The notes beneath the pieces are model-generated. The model was not told the DNA's origin and did no database searches. It saw only the letters and a list, made by a program, of their open reading frames with translations. Below, in pieces: positions 44,550 through 53,346 of a stretch of DNA of 64,000 bases. Where the stretch lies: the NCBI RefSeq assembly GCF_015910535.1, contig NZ_JACBJG010000008.1, forward strand, positions 62,001 to 126,000, in the 5' to 3' direction. Source of the DNA: Saccharomonospora sp. NB11 (GTDB taxonomy: Bacteria > Actinomycetota > Actinomycetes > Mycobacteriales > Pseudonocardiaceae). Every line of letters starts with the position of its first letter. Position 1 is the first letter of the stretch. Both the position numbers and the translations under genes were made by a program.

Positions 44550-45404
44550 GTGCCATGGGACACCACTGGGCTGACCACGCGAGCGCGAGCTTTGACCGCG
44601 GCGATCCGCAGGATGGTCGAGGAATCGGGCATGAGCGGCAGGGAGATCTCCCAACGGTTGGGCTTCAGTCATGGCACCGTGTCGCACTGGGCGACCGGGA
44701 GACGCATCCCGAGTCCGGAGGACATGGCGTCGTTGCTGACGGTGCTGGGCATCAAGGGCCCCGAGAAGCAACGACTCGTCGACCTCGCCCGACATGCCGC
44801 CGAACCGAACTGGTTGGTGGTGGGCATGCCGGGAATCCCGCAACAACTGGCGGGGGCCGTCGAGTCGGAACGGCAGGCGTCGGCCGTGGTGGAGTGGTCC
44901 CGTGACGTGGTGCCCGGGCTGTTGCAGACGGCGGACTACGCTCGCGCGCTCGCGGTCGCGAATCGGTTGCCGCAGCAGGAGGTCGACGCGCGGGTGTCGC
45001 TACGGGTGGGCCGTTCGGCGGTGCTCACCCGGCCGAATCCGCTGACGATGCTCGCGCTCGTGGCGGAGGACGCGGTACGGGAGGTCGTGGGAACGCCCCT
45101 GACGATGGCGGATCAACTGCGGCATCTCGTGGAGATGGGCCGACGCGACAACATCACGATCCAGATCGTCCCGCCCCGGGTCGGCTGGCATCCGGGATGG
45201 GCCGGGCCGTTCGTGTTGTACGAGTTTCCCGACGCGCCGCCGATGGTCCACTTCGAACACTACAGCTCCGGCGCGTTCGTGATAGACGAGGACGACGTCG
45301 GAGCGTACCGGCAGGCGGTGGAGGTCATCCGCGACCTCGCGAGAAGCCCCGCCGACTCGGCCGAACTCCTGATGACGATCGCCAAGGAACTGGAGGCAGC
45401 GTGA
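44550..45404 (+). CDS. XRE-family regulator with DUF5753 domain
   Basis: A 284-aa protein: an N-terminal XRE helix-turn-helix (MSGREISQRLGFSHGTVSHW) and a DUF5753 domain (residues about 95-280, including VVPGLLQTADYAR and IQIVPPRVGWHPG). GTG 44550 is taken as start, as it precedes the first HTH helix at the usual distance; a longer frame from 44490 is unsupported. The stop overlaps the start of a DUF397 gene (GTGA). XRE-DUF5753/DUF397 pairs are abundant in sporulating actinomycetes, where some act in developmental control (BldB/WhiJ-like). Confidence 0.85.
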   Translation: MPWDTTGLTTRARALTAAIRRMVEESGMSGREISQRLGFSHGTVSHWATGRRIPSPEDMASLLTVLGIKGPEKQRLVDLARHAAEPNWLVVGMPGIPQQLAGAVESERQASAVVEWSRDVVPGLLQTADYARALAVANRLPQQEVDARVSLRVGRSAVLTRPNPLTMLALVAEDAVREVVGTPLTMADQLRHLVEMGRRDNITIQIVPPRVGWHPGWAGPFVLYEFPDAPPMVHFEHYSSGAFVIDEDDVGAYRQAVEVIRDLARSPADSAELLMTIAKELEAA

Positions 45405-45601
45405 GGCAGCAGACGATGTGGAAGAAGAGCAGCTTCAGCAACCCGAACGGCAACTGCGTCGAGTTCGCGCCTGCCGACGACGACAGCGGTGACGTGTTGA
45501 TCCGCCATTCGCAGCGCCCGAACGACGCCACCATCCGCTACACGGCGGCGGAGTGGCGCGCGTTCGTCGCCGGAGTGAAGGCAGGCGAGTTCGAGATCTG
45601 A
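45401..45601 (+). CDS. DUF397 protein
   Basis: A 66-aa protein with the DUF397 signatures WKKSSFSNPNGNCVEFA and the C-terminal EWRAFVAGVKAGEF. It starts at GTG 45401 overlapping the XRE-gene stop and is therefore translated with it. In characterised WhiJ/WhiJ-like loci the DUF397 protein modulates the paired DNA-binding protein. Confidence 0.88.
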   Translation: MRQQTMWKKSSFSNPNGNCVEFAPADDDSGDVLIRHSQRPNDATIRYTAAEWRAFVAGVKAGEFEI

Positions 45602-45783
45602 CGCGGCCGGACGGCCTGGGTTCCGCTCGTGGCGAACGGCCCGCCCGTGGAAACGGCTGGTGATGAATCGATTACGCGGAGTATGTTGATCTTCAGTTGG
45701 GCGGTGCCTGGGGTCGAGAGGCCAGGGGCGCCGTTCGGCTGCGACGGCTTCCACGCCGTCGCGGACGACGAGAAAGGAGCCCG

Positions 45784-45960
45784 ATGAAGCTCATCAGGAA
45801 GGCCGCTGCGGTCGCTGCGATCGCGGTGGGCGCGCTGGCCCTCGGTATGCCGATGGCCTCGGCCGCCGATACCACGGCCACGGAGCCCAAGGAGTGCCCG
45901 CCGAACCACGTCTACCACCCGGTGGAAGGCTGCATCCCCGTGTCCCCGGGTCCCTACTGA
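45784..45960 (+). CDS. Small secreted two-cysteine peptide
   Basis: A 58-aa precursor starting at ATG 45784 with AAAGGAG upstream. MKLIRK followed by a hydrophobic Ala-rich stretch and ASA-ADT is a classical signal peptide. The mature ~31 residues are Pro-rich with two cysteines (ECPP ... EGCIP, 12 residues apart) that could form one disulfide. A very strong hairpin follows the stop by 10 bp, consistent with an independently transcribed, highly expressed gene. No family is recognised. Confidence 0.72.
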   Translation: MKLIRKAAAVAAIAVGALALGMPMASAADTTATEPKECPPNHVYHPVEGCIPVSPGPY

Positions 45961-45969
45961 TCGTTCGAC

Positions 45970-46007
45970 GGCCGACGGCCGGTGTCTTCGGACACCGGCC
46001 GTCGGCC
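45970..46007 (+). terminator. Strong UUCG-capped terminator
   Basis: A perfect 17-bp stem (45970-45986 with 45991-46007) capped by TTCG, followed by TGTTTC. It lies directly behind the small secreted peptide gene. The tetraloop makes the hairpin unusually stable. Confidence 0.9.
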
Positions 46008-46043
46008 TGTTTCGGCTCGGTCCGCCGAGGACCGACGTGATAC

Positions 46044-46319
46044 TCAGTTCTGCTTGTGTTCCTGCTCCAGGCGCTCGGCCTCCTCGGCCGGGACCGTCAC
46101 CGGACGCAGCTTCGCCCACAAGACGAACGCGCCCGCGAACACGAGCATCGCGACGCCCGCCCAGAGGTTGATGTTGATGTCGGCCGCCTTGGCGATGTCC
46201 TCGTCGCTGGTGAAGCCGATCCCCATCACCGTCAACACCGCGCCGTAGACGCCGATCAGCAGCGCGATGATCAGGCGGATGTCGAAAGCCTTGGCCCCGC
46301 GGCCCTCGGAGTTCGTCAT
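46044..46319 (-). CDS. Small two-helix membrane partner of the symporter
   Basis: A 91-aa protein with two hydrophobic segments (around LIIALLIGVYGAVLTVMGIGF and LWAGVAMLVFAGAFVLWAKL) and a charged C-terminus. It follows the sodium:solute symporter by 12 bp; the symporter stop TAG is part of the AGGAGG ribosome binding site for this gene, so their translation is linked. It probably modifies or stabilises the transporter, a role inferred from coupling. Confidence 0.8.
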   Translation of the reverse strand: MTNSEGRGAKAFDIRLIIALLIGVYGAVLTVMGIGFTSDEDIAKAADININLWAGVAMLVFAGAFVLWAKLRPVTVPAEEAERLEQEHKQN

Positions 46320-46331
46320 GGTTTCCGCCTC

Positions 46332-48032
46332 CTAGAAGATGATGTTGAACAGGATGGTGACGGCCAGCACGATGCCCGCCAGCAGGCCGGGGCGGCGGTA
46401 CCAACCCGCGTCCTCACCGGTGGTGGAGTGCTTCAGATTCTCCTTCGGCGTGAGCGAGTAGACCAGCCCGACGAGCTGGGCCTCCGGCTTCGGCTGCGTG
46501 GCGTACGTGACGGCCACGCTCACCACGATGTCGACCACGAAGGCGGCGCCGGCACCGACGAACGACGCACCTTGACCGGGCAGGTCCCACACGCCCGTCT
46601 CGGCCAGCAGGAACACCCCGACGGCCGCTGCGGTACCGCTGACCAGACCGGTCCACCCGGCCGTGGGCGTCATGCGCTTCCAGAACATGCCGAGGATGAA
46701 CGTGGCGAACAGCGGCGCGTTGAAGAACGAGAACAACTGCTGCAGGTAGTCCATCAGGTTGGCGTAGGAGGCGGCGATGAACGCCGTGCCGATGGCCAGC
46801 ACCGTGGCGAAGACCGTCACGACGCGGCCCGCCCGCAGGTAGTAGCCGTCGGAGCGGTCCTTGACGACGTAGGACTGCCAGATGTCGTAGGTGAAGACCG
46901 TGTTGAACGAGCTGAGGTTCGCCGCCATCCCGGCCATGAACGACGCCAGCAGACCGGCGATCGCGATACCGAGCATGCCGTTGGGCAGCAGGTCGCGCAT
47001 CAGCAGCAACAGCGCGTCGTTGAACGTCGCGCCGCTCGGTGCGGCCTCGCCGGCGAGCAGCGCGGCCTTGTTGTCGCCCGCCAACTCCGTCACCGTGACG
47101 CCGGCGACCATGCCCGGGATGATCACGATGAACGGCACGAGCATCTTCGGGATCGCACCGATGATCGGGGTCCGGCGGGCCGCCGACATGCTCTTCGACG
47201 CCATGGCGCGCTGCACCTCGACGAAGTTCGTCGTCCAGTAACCGAACGACAGCACGAAACCCAGACCGAACACGATGCCGAGCACCGACAGGAAGTTGCT
47301 GCCGAAGCCGGTGAGCTGGTTGCCGGGCCAGGAGTCGAGCTGTTCCGGACCACCGGGCCCCGCCGACACCTTGTCGACCAGTCCTTGCCAGCCGCCGACC
47401 TTGGCGAGACCGACGATCGTCAACGGCAGCAACGCGGCCACGATGACGAAGAACTGGAGCACCTCGTTGTAGATGGCGGCGGACAGACCGCCGAGCGCGG
47501 TGTACGCGAGGACGATCACCGCGGCGAGGATCACCGACACCCAGATCGGCCAGCCGAGCAGCAGGTTGACCACGAGCGCGAGCAGGTACAGGTTCGCGCC
47601 CGCGATGAGGATCTGCGCCAGCGCGAAGCTGATGCCGTTGACGAGGTGGGCGGGCTTGCCGAAGCGGCGCAGCATGAACTCGGGAACGCTGCGGACCTTC
47701 GAGCCGTAGTAGAACGGCATCATCACGATGCCGAGGAACAGCATGGCGGGGACCGCGCCGATCCAGAAGTAGTGCGCGGTCGGCATGCCGTACTGGGCGC
47801 CGTTGGCCGACATGCCCATGACCTCGATCGCACCGAGGTTGGCGGCCACGAACGCCAGACCGGTCACCCAGGCGGGCAGCGATCGGCCGGACAGGAAGAA
47901 GTCGAGACTCGTCGACACCTGCCTGCGGGCCAGGTAGCCGATGCCGAGCACCAGTGAGAAGTAGAACGCGAGCAACACGTAGTCGATCGCGGTTGCATCA
48001 AGCCGTAGGTCCGCCTCAGCGAGGACGTGCAC
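46332..48032 (-). CDS. Sodium:solute symporter (SSS/SGLT family), probably for galactose
   Basis: A 566-aa membrane protein with about 14 segments and SSS family features: FFLSGRSLPAWVTGLAFVAAN, the sodium-binding first-helix region, and YNEVLQFFVIVAALLPL. FGYWTTNFVEVQRAMA and the long helix-rich C-terminus match the sugar-type (vSGLT-like) branch. GTG 48032 has GGAGG 8 nt upstream. It lies downstream of galT and is followed by a small membrane gene. Substrate galactose is inferred from galT, galK and a GH2 glycosidase in the same locus. Confidence 0.88.
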   Translation of the reverse strand: MHVLAEADLRLDATAIDYVLLAFYFSLVLGIGYLARRQVSTSLDFFLSGRSLPAWVTGLAFVAANLGAIEVMGMSANGAQYGMPTAHYFWIGAVPAMLFLGIVMMPFYYGSKVRSVPEFMLRRFGKPAHLVNGISFALAQILIAGANLYLLALVVNLLLGWPIWVSVILAAVIVLAYTALGGLSAAIYNEVLQFFVIVAALLPLTIVGLAKVGGWQGLVDKVSAGPGGPEQLDSWPGNQLTGFGSNFLSVLGIVFGLGFVLSFGYWTTNFVEVQRAMASKSMSAARRTPIIGAIPKMLVPFIVIIPGMVAGVTVTELAGDNKAALLAGEAAPSGATFNDALLLLMRDLLPNGMLGIAIAGLLASFMAGMAANLSSFNTVFTYDIWQSYVVKDRSDGYYLRAGRVVTVFATVLAIGTAFIAASYANLMDYLQQLFSFFNAPLFATFILGMFWKRMTPTAGWTGLVSGTAAAVGVFLLAETGVWDLPGQGASFVGAGAAFVVDIVVSVAVTYATQPKPEAQLVGLVYSLTPKENLKHSTTGEDAGWYRRPGLLAGIVLAVTILFNIIF

Positions 48033-48081
48033 GGCCCACCTCCGGGGTCAGGAAGAGACACGCTTGAACTGTCGAGTGCCG

Positions 48082-48099
48082 GGGAGTGTCGTGACTCCC
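48082..48099. promoter_or_regulatory. Palindrome upstream of the symporter
   Basis: GGGAGT-N6-ACTCCC is a perfect 18-bp inverted repeat, 50 bp upstream of the symporter GTG. It could be an operator for a GntR or DeoR regulator of the locus. Confidence 0.35.
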
Positions 48100-48106
48100 G
48101 TGTCGT

Positions 48107-48137
48107 CGGCCGGACCCGCGCGTCGCGAGTCCGGCCG
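48107..48137 (-). terminator. Hairpin after galT
   Basis: CGGCCGGAC (48107-48115) with its inverted copy (48129-48137), 9-bp stem and 13-nt loop, lies 28 bp downstream of the galT stop. If it terminates, the symporter must have its own promoter. Confidence 0.45.
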
Positions 48138-48165
48138 GAAAGCAGATGTCGGTCGGGGCGTCGAG

Positions 48166-49254
48166 TCACACCTCCCGCAGTCGGCGTGCGACGTCTTCGG
48201 GCAGCACGTCGGTGATGAAGGCGTTCATTCCCGACTCCGAGCCCGCCAGATACTTCAGCTTGTCCGCCGAGCGGCGCACCGAGAACAACTGCAGGTGCAG
48301 CCAGCTCAGATCCTCGTCGTCACTGGCGGGCGCCTGGTGCCATGCGGAGATGTAGGGCAGCGGGGCGTCGTAGAGACGGTCGAACCGCCGCAACACGTCG
48401 AGATAGAGCGTCGCGAAGTCGTCGCGTTCGGCGGCGTCGAGGTCGGGGATGGTGCGGACCTTGCGCAGCGGGTAGAGGTGCACCTCCACCGGCCACCGCG
48501 CAGCGGCGGGCACGAACGCCACCCAGTGTTTCGTCTCCGCGAGGACTCGCAGCCCCGCGTCACGCTCGGCCGCGACGATGTCGGCGTGCAGGTCGCGACC
48601 GGTGCGGGCGCGGTGGTCGCGGGCGACGTCGAGCATGCGCCGGGTCCGCGGAGTGACGAACGGATAGGCGTAGATCTGGCCGTGCGGGTGGGAGAGCGTG
48701 ACGCCGATCTCGCGGCCACGGCTTTCGAAGCAGAACACCTGATCGACCCCGTCGAGCGCCGACAGCTCGGTGGTGCGGTCCGCCCAGGCGTCGACCACCA
48801 GGCGTGCCTGGGCGGGGGAGAGGTCGGCGAAGCGGGCGTTGTGGTCGCTGGTGAAGCAGACCACCTCGCAGCGGCCGACACCGGGACGCACGTCGACGAG
48901 CGGGTGCCGCACGTCCACGTCGTCGAGCCGGGCGCCGGTGGACAGGCTGGGGAAGCGGTTCTCGAAGATCGCGACGGTGTACTCGGACGCGGGGATCTCG
49001 GTCTGCCTGCCCTCGCCCGACGGGCACAGCGGGCAGTCGTCGCGGGCGGGCATGAACGTGCGGTTCTGCCGATGCGACGCCATCATCACCCACTCGCCCA
49101 GCAGCGGGTCCCACCGAAGCTGGGAGGCCGTGCTGACCGGGGGCAGTTCACGCGGGTCCGGCGGTGCGGACACCGTCTCGCCGTCGGTGGCGAAATAGAA
49201 CAGTTCGCGACCGTCGGCCAGCGTCGTGCGCGTCCTTTTCACCGGCTCTCGCAT
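48166..49254 (-). CDS. galT: Galactose-1-phosphate uridylyltransferase
   Basis: A 362-aa enzyme of the Leloir pathway that exchanges UMP between UDP-glucose and galactose-1-phosphate. The active-site HPHGQIYAYPF with its nucleophilic histidine is present; CPLCPSGEG gives a zinc CxxC, and AWHQAP and LQLFSVRR follow at the usual distances. ATG 49254 is preferred; GAGAGG directly precedes it and GGAG lies further upstream, whereas the longer frame to 49302 adds no family residues. It is divergent from the secreted GH2 gene. Confidence 0.94.
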   Translation of the reverse strand: MREPVKRTRTTLADGRELFYFATDGETVSAPPDPRELPPVSTASQLRWDPLLGEWVMMASHRQNRTFMPARDDCPLCPSGEGRQTEIPASEYTVAIFENRFPSLSTGARLDDVDVRHPLVDVRPGVGRCEVVCFTSDHNARFADLSPAQARLVVDAWADRTTELSALDGVDQVFCFESRGREIGVTLSHPHGQIYAYPFVTPRTRRMLDVARDHRARTGRDLHADIVAAERDAGLRVLAETKHWVAFVPAAARWPVEVHLYPLRKVRTIPDLDAAERDDFATLYLDVLRRFDRLYDAPLPYISAWHQAPASDDEDLSWLHLQLFSVRRSADKLKYLAGSESGMNAFITDVLPEDVARRLREV

Positions 49255-49586
49255 CCTCTCGAAGAACTCCACTCGAACCGCCGATAAGGGGGATTCAACC
49301 ACGAAGCAACAGAAACCAACAAGCGTGGGTTGTCACCAGCGGGTATGGGCTGCATTACGCCGTCCGTGTGGCCATCACCCGACCGTTGGTGGGCGGCCCC
49401 ACGGAGGGTGTTCGGTGAATGACGGTGCTGTGGCCGCCGGAACTGTTGGAAACTGGTCGGTCTTGGGTGCACATGTTGACACCTCGGTGACCTCTGTGTG
49501 AAATGCTTCACTGCCGGAGATCATCCGTGGACCGGCGCTCGCGTCGGCACCGAGGTCGACGCGCTCCCCTGCGAGGAGGGTGTTCG
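49255..49586. other. Divergent control region between galT and the GH2 gene
   Basis: About 330 bp with lower GC than the flanking genes and no coding frame that I trust. It must hold promoters for both directions; the best on the + strand is at 49476-49504. No long perfect palindrome was found, so the binding sites of the nearby GntR and DeoR regulators are not identified here. Confidence 0.5.
49476..49504 (+). promoter_or_regulatory. Sigma-70-type promoter of the GH2 gene
   Basis: A perfect TTGACA (49476-49481), 17 bp, and TGAAAT (49499-49504; four of six). It leaves a leader of about 75 nt before ATG 49587, whose GAGGAGG is at about 49573-49579. Confidence 0.5.
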
Positions 49587-52112
49587 ATGCTGCCACCCGC
49601 ACCACCGACTCGATCCCGTGGCCGCCGGTCGCGAACCGTGCTCGCCGCGTTGTCCGTCCTGCTCCTCACCGGCTCGCTCGGTCTGACGGCCACGGCGGAA
49701 CCCGCCGACGACTGGGCGCTGGGCGAACCCAGGCTTACGACGCCGTGGACCCACGACGTGTCGCCCGACAACGCGCTGCCGGAGTACCCGAGGCCCCAGC
49801 TCGTGCGCGACGAATGGCGCAACCTCAACGGCGTCTGGGAGTTCGCCGGTGCCACCGAAGGCGAACGCCCGCCGTTCGGGACGACACTGCCGGAGCGCAT
49901 CCTGGTGCCGTACCCGACGGAGTCCGCGCTCTCCGGCATCCAGCGGCACGAGGACCACATGTGGTACCGCCGCACGTTCGACGTTCCGGCGAAGTGGCGG
50001 ATCGGCGGGGACAACCGGCTCGTCCTGCACTTCGGGGCCGTCGACTACGAGGCGACGGTGTACGTCAACGGTCACCAGGTCGCCACGCACACCGGCGGCT
50101 ACGGAGCCTTCTCCGCCGACGTCACCGACGCGCTGAAGCCCCGAGGCGAACAGGAGCTCGTCGTGGGCGTCACCGACCGCACCGACGCCACCTGGCAGCC
50201 GGTGGGCAAACAGCGGGCCGTGCCCGACCGCGGCATCTTCTACGAGGCCGCCTCCGGCATCTGGCAGACCGTGTGGCTGGAGCCGGTGCCCGCCACCCAC
50301 GTCACCACGCTCGACCTGGTGCCCGACGTCGACGAGTCCACTCTGGAGCTGACGGTCAACACCGCGGGCACGGCCGACGACGTGGTGGCCGACGTCGTGG
50401 TGCGGGACGGTCGTCGGGTGGTCAGCCGCATGCGGGGTGCGGTGGACGAGCCGCTGTCGGTGCCCGTGCCGGGGGCGAAACTCTGGTCGCCGGACACCCC
50501 GTTCCTCTACGACCTCGACGTGGTGCTGCGCGACCGCGGCGGGCACGGCCGCCCGCTCGACCGCGTGTCGTCGTACTTCGGGATGCGCGAGATCGGCACG
50601 GCCGAAGGCGAGGACGGCAGGCTGCGCATCACGCTCAACGGCGAGGTGCTCTTCCTGATGTCCACTCTGGACCAGGGGTACTGGCCCGACGGCATCTACA
50701 CGGCACCCACCGACGAGGCGTTGCGCTTCGACCTCGAAGCGCACAAGCGACTGGGGTTCAACACGGTGCGCAAGCACATCAAGACCGAGCCCGACCGCTG
50801 GTACTACCACGCCGACCGGTTGGGACTGCTCGTGTGGCAGGACATGCCGTCGATGCGCACCGGAGGCAGACCACCCGCCGACGCCGCGGCACAGTTCGAG
50901 GCCGAACTGCACGAACTCGTGGAGCAGAAGAAGAACTGGACCTCCGTCATCGGGTGGGTCCCGTTCAACGAGGGTTGGGGCGAGTGGTCACGGGAGGACA
51001 CCGGCCGGATCGCCGAGGAGGTCGCCGAGCAGGACCCGACTCGACTGGTGAACGCCCACAGCGGTGTGAACTGCTGTGACTCGCTCGGCGACTCGGGCAA
51101 GGGACACGTCATCGACTGGCATGCCTATGTCGGACCGGCCACGCCGACACCCGACGGGCAGCGCGTGGCGATCGACGGTGAACACGGCGGCTACGGCCTG
51201 GAGGTCGAGGGCCACATGTGGTTCGGCGAGGGCCACGCCTACGAGATGGTGCCCGACTCGGAGAGCCTCACCGCTGCCTACGTCGAGAACCAGCGCGCCG
51301 TGCTCCAGGCCGCGCGGTCGTGCGCCATCAGCGGCGCCATCTACACGCAGGTGACGGACGTCGAACACGAGGTCAACGGCTTCTTCACCTACGACCGGCA
51401 GGTCGAGAAGATGGACTTCGAGGCGGTCCGCGAGATCAACGAGGAGATCATCGAGCAGGCCGACGGCTCCGGCGGGGGAGTCGATCCCGGTCCGGGAACT
51501 CCCGGACTCGACGGCGTGCATGCCTATCCGTTCGACGAGGGCAGCGGAGACGTCGCCGCGGACCCGGTGGGCGGCGCCGACGCCACCCTCACCGGTGCGG
51601 AGTGGACGGACGGCGTCCGCGGCACGGCCGTGTCGTTCGACGGCGCGGGCGAGGCGGACACCGGTGCCGCCCTGGCGAATCCGCGCGGCAGCTACTCCGT
51701 GTCGGCATGGGTGCGCCTCGACGAGGCGGGCCAGGACTTCCAGACCGTGGTGAGCCAGGACACCGGCACCCACAGTGCCTTCTTCCTCCAGTACTCCGGC
51801 CAGGACCAGCGGTGGGCGATGAGTGACGTCGGCCTGCGCACGCTCTCACCGGAGAAGCCCGAACCCGGCCGCTGGTACCACTTGGTGGGCGTTCGGGACG
51901 TCAAGGCGGGGACCCTGTCGCTGTACGTGGACGGTGAACACGCGCAGACCAAGAGCGCGTGCCTGGCCGACGCCGGTGAGGGCAACACGGTGATCGGTCG
52001 GGCCCAGTACGGCGGTCAGGAGGTCGACCACCTGCGCGGCGACGTCGACGAGGTCAGGATCTTCGACCGAGCGCTCTCGCCCGAGGAGATCGCCGAACTG
52101 GCGCGCCGCTGA
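49587..52112 (+). CDS. Secreted GH2 glycosidase with C-terminal LamG-type domain
   Basis: An 841-aa exported enzyme. An Arg-rich N-terminus and a hydrophobic stretch ending ATAEP form the signal peptide. Residues about 60-300 are the GH2 sugar-binding and immunoglobulin-like domains; the TIM barrel carries the acid/base Glu462 in VPFNEGWGEW and the probable nucleophile Glu532 in IDGEHGGYG. After a short Gly/Pro linker, the last ~200 residues are a concanavalin/LamG-type domain (YPFDEGSGD ... GDVDEVRIFDRALSPEE). GH2 includes beta-galactosidases, beta-glucuronidases and beta-mannosidases; the gal genes around it favour beta-galactosidase. ATG 49587 is chosen over an earlier frame opening (49503) because of the GAGGAGG just before it and the signal peptide that starts there. 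Confidence 0.88.
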   Translation: MLPPAPPTRSRGRRSRTVLAALSVLLLTGSLGLTATAEPADDWALGEPRLTTPWTHDVSPDNALPEYPRPQLVRDEWRNLNGVWEFAGATEGERPPFGTTLPERILVPYPTESALSGIQRHEDHMWYRRTFDVPAKWRIGGDNRLVLHFGAVDYEATVYVNGHQVATHTGGYGAFSADVTDALKPRGEQELVVGVTDRTDATWQPVGKQRAVPDRGIFYEAASGIWQTVWLEPVPATHVTTLDLVPDVDESTLELTVNTAGTADDVVADVVVRDGRRVVSRMRGAVDEPLSVPVPGAKLWSPDTPFLYDLDVVLRDRGGHGRPLDRVSSYFGMREIGTAEGEDGRLRITLNGEVLFLMSTLDQGYWPDGIYTAPTDEALRFDLEAHKRLGFNTVRKHIKTEPDRWYYHADRLGLLVWQDMPSMRTGGRPPADAAAQFEAELHELVEQKKNWTSVIGWVPFNEGWGEWSREDTGRIAEEVAEQDPTRLVNAHSGVNCCDSLGDSGKGHVIDWHAYVGPATPTPDGQRVAIDGEHGGYGLEVEGHMWFGEGHAYEMVPDSESLTAAYVENQRAVLQAARSCAISGAIYTQVTDVEHEVNGFFTYDRQVEKMDFEAVREINEEIIEQADGSGGGVDPGPGTPGLDGVHAYPFDEGSGDVAADPVGGADATLTGAEWTDGVRGTAVSFDGAGEADTGAALANPRGSYSVSAWVRLDEAGQDFQTVVSQDTGTHSAFFLQYSGQDQRWAMSDVGLRTLSPEKPEPGRWYHLVGVRDVKAGTLSLYVDGEHAQTKSACLADAGEGNTVIGRAQYGGQEVDHLRGDVDEVRIFDRALSPEEIAELARR

Positions 52113-52117
52113 TTCCC

Positions 52118-52152
52118 CCGGTGCGGGGTGAGGACCACTCGCCCCGCACCGG
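52118..52152. terminator. Bidirectional terminator between GH2 and gntR
   Basis: A 15-bp stem with one G-T pair (52118-52132 with 52138-52152) and a 5-nt loop fills the short gap between two convergent genes. Confidence 0.8.
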
Positions 52153-52160
52153 CTCGTGAC

Positions 52161-52922
52161 CTACTCGGCCTCCCACTCGTAGCTCAGTTCGTAGCGGTCG
52201 GCGGGCAACACCATGTCGTTCGTCTCCAGTGGCAGGCCGTCCTCCCGGTACGCCACCCGGGTCACCACGACGACGGGTGTGCCCTCGGCGAGCTGTAGCG
52301 CGGACACCTCGTCCGGGGTCGGCATTCGCGCGCCGACGTGTTCGGCGTACCGGCCGATGACGTGCCCGGATTCCTCCAGGCGCGCGTACGTGCCGCCCGG
52401 CCCGGTGTCGACGTCCTCGATGGCCGTTCCCCGGGTGAACACACGAGGAAGCCGGGACACGGCGAGCTGGACGACCACGCCGTCCGCCCGCATCACCCGG
52501 TCCCGAACGGTGACCTCGTCGCCGGGCTGGATGCGCAGGTGACGCGCGATGCGTTCGTCGGCGGCCTCGAAGCGCACCTGCACCGTGGACGAGGGCGTGA
52601 ACCCTCCTGCCTCGGCATCGGCGAGGAAGGCACCCTTGTCGGCGGCTCGCGCGGCACGCGACAGCCGCGAGCGGGCCAGCCGTTGGATCGTGCCGCGCGG
52701 GCGGACGAAGACGCCACGGCCGTGTTCGGCGACGAGCACTCCTTCGGCGCGGAGGAGACCGACGGCCTCGCGCACGGTGAGCCGTGAAACGCCGTAGACC
52801 TCGGTCAGCTCGCGTTCGCTCGGCAATCTGTCGCCAGGGACGAACTCGCCTCCCGTGATGCGTTTCCGCAGGTCGGCCGCGACTTGCCGGTGCAGGGGAA
52901 CGCCGCTGGTCTTGTCCACCAT
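52161..52922 (-). CDS. GntR/HutC-type regulator
   Basis: A 253-aa regulator with a GntR winged HTH at the N-terminus ([20 protein letters not shown]) and a UTRA ligand domain after residue ~90 ([31 protein letters not shown]). ATG 52922 has GGAG about 10 nt upstream. Regulators of this class sense sugars or other small molecules; its place between the GH2 enzyme and galK suggests control of galactoside use. Confidence 0.87.
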   Translation of the reverse strand: MVDKTSGVPLHRQVAADLRKRITGGEFVPGDRLPSERELTEVYGVSRLTVREAVGLLRAEGVLVAEHGRGVFVRPRGTIQRLARSRLSRAARAADKGAFLADAEAGGFTPSSTVQVRFEAADERIARHLRIQPGDEVTVRDRVMRADGVVVQLAVSRLPRVFTRGTAIEDVDTGPGGTYARLEESGHVIGRYAEHVGARMPTPDEVSALQLAEGTPVVVVTRVAYREDGLPLETNDMVLPADRYELSYEWEAE

Positions 52923-53037
52923 TCGATCGATTCTCCACAGGTCCGGTCGTCCTGACCAGGGTACGTCTTGACCTGGACGCGCCCCTCTGCCACGGTGCAC
53001 GTGGTGCAGATGTCATGACCAGTCTGGGGGTGGTGGC

Positions 53038-53316
53038 ATGCAACCGTATCTCTGGCAACAAGCGGAGAAGTTCCGGCACGTCTACGACACGGCAGCCTGG
53101 TATCCGATCCGGATCGACAGCCCTTTCGAGACGCTGTGCGGGCGCACGGTGACGGCCACCGCGCGCGACATGGTGACCGGGCTCTGGTTCGACCCCACTT
53201 GCTTCGAGTGCGAGCTGAAGCTGGCCACGCTCGCGGGCTGGTCCTCCGAGTGTCTGGAGCGACTACGCCACGTCCAACGTGGACGGAAAGACGGAGACCC
53301 GACGGTCGAGCGGTGA
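53038..53316 (+). CDS. Small zinc-finger-like protein, paralogue B
   Basis: A 92-aa protein matching the protein at 44188-44433: LWQQAEKFRHVY, SPFETLCG, ARD and WFDPTCFEC occur in the same order. It is divergent from the GntR gene and convergent with galK, so the surroundings differ from paralogue A, which flanks an XRE gene. ATG 53038 follows GGGGGTGG. Function unknown. Confidence 0.7.
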   Translation: MQPYLWQQAEKFRHVYDTAAWYPIRIDSPFETLCGRTVTATARDMVTGLWFDPTCFECELKLATLAGWSSECLERLRHVQRGRKDGDPTVER

Positions 53317-53322
53317 CGCGGA

Positions 53323-53346
53323 GTTCACTGCACCGTTCACTGCACC
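53323..53346. repeat. 12-bp tandem duplication at the galK 3' end
   Basis: GTTCACTGCACC is repeated exactly twice in tandem; the right-hand copy includes the galK stop codon, and the left-hand copy reproduces the same sequence behind it. It is probably a recent slippage event without effect on the protein. Confidence 0.8.
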
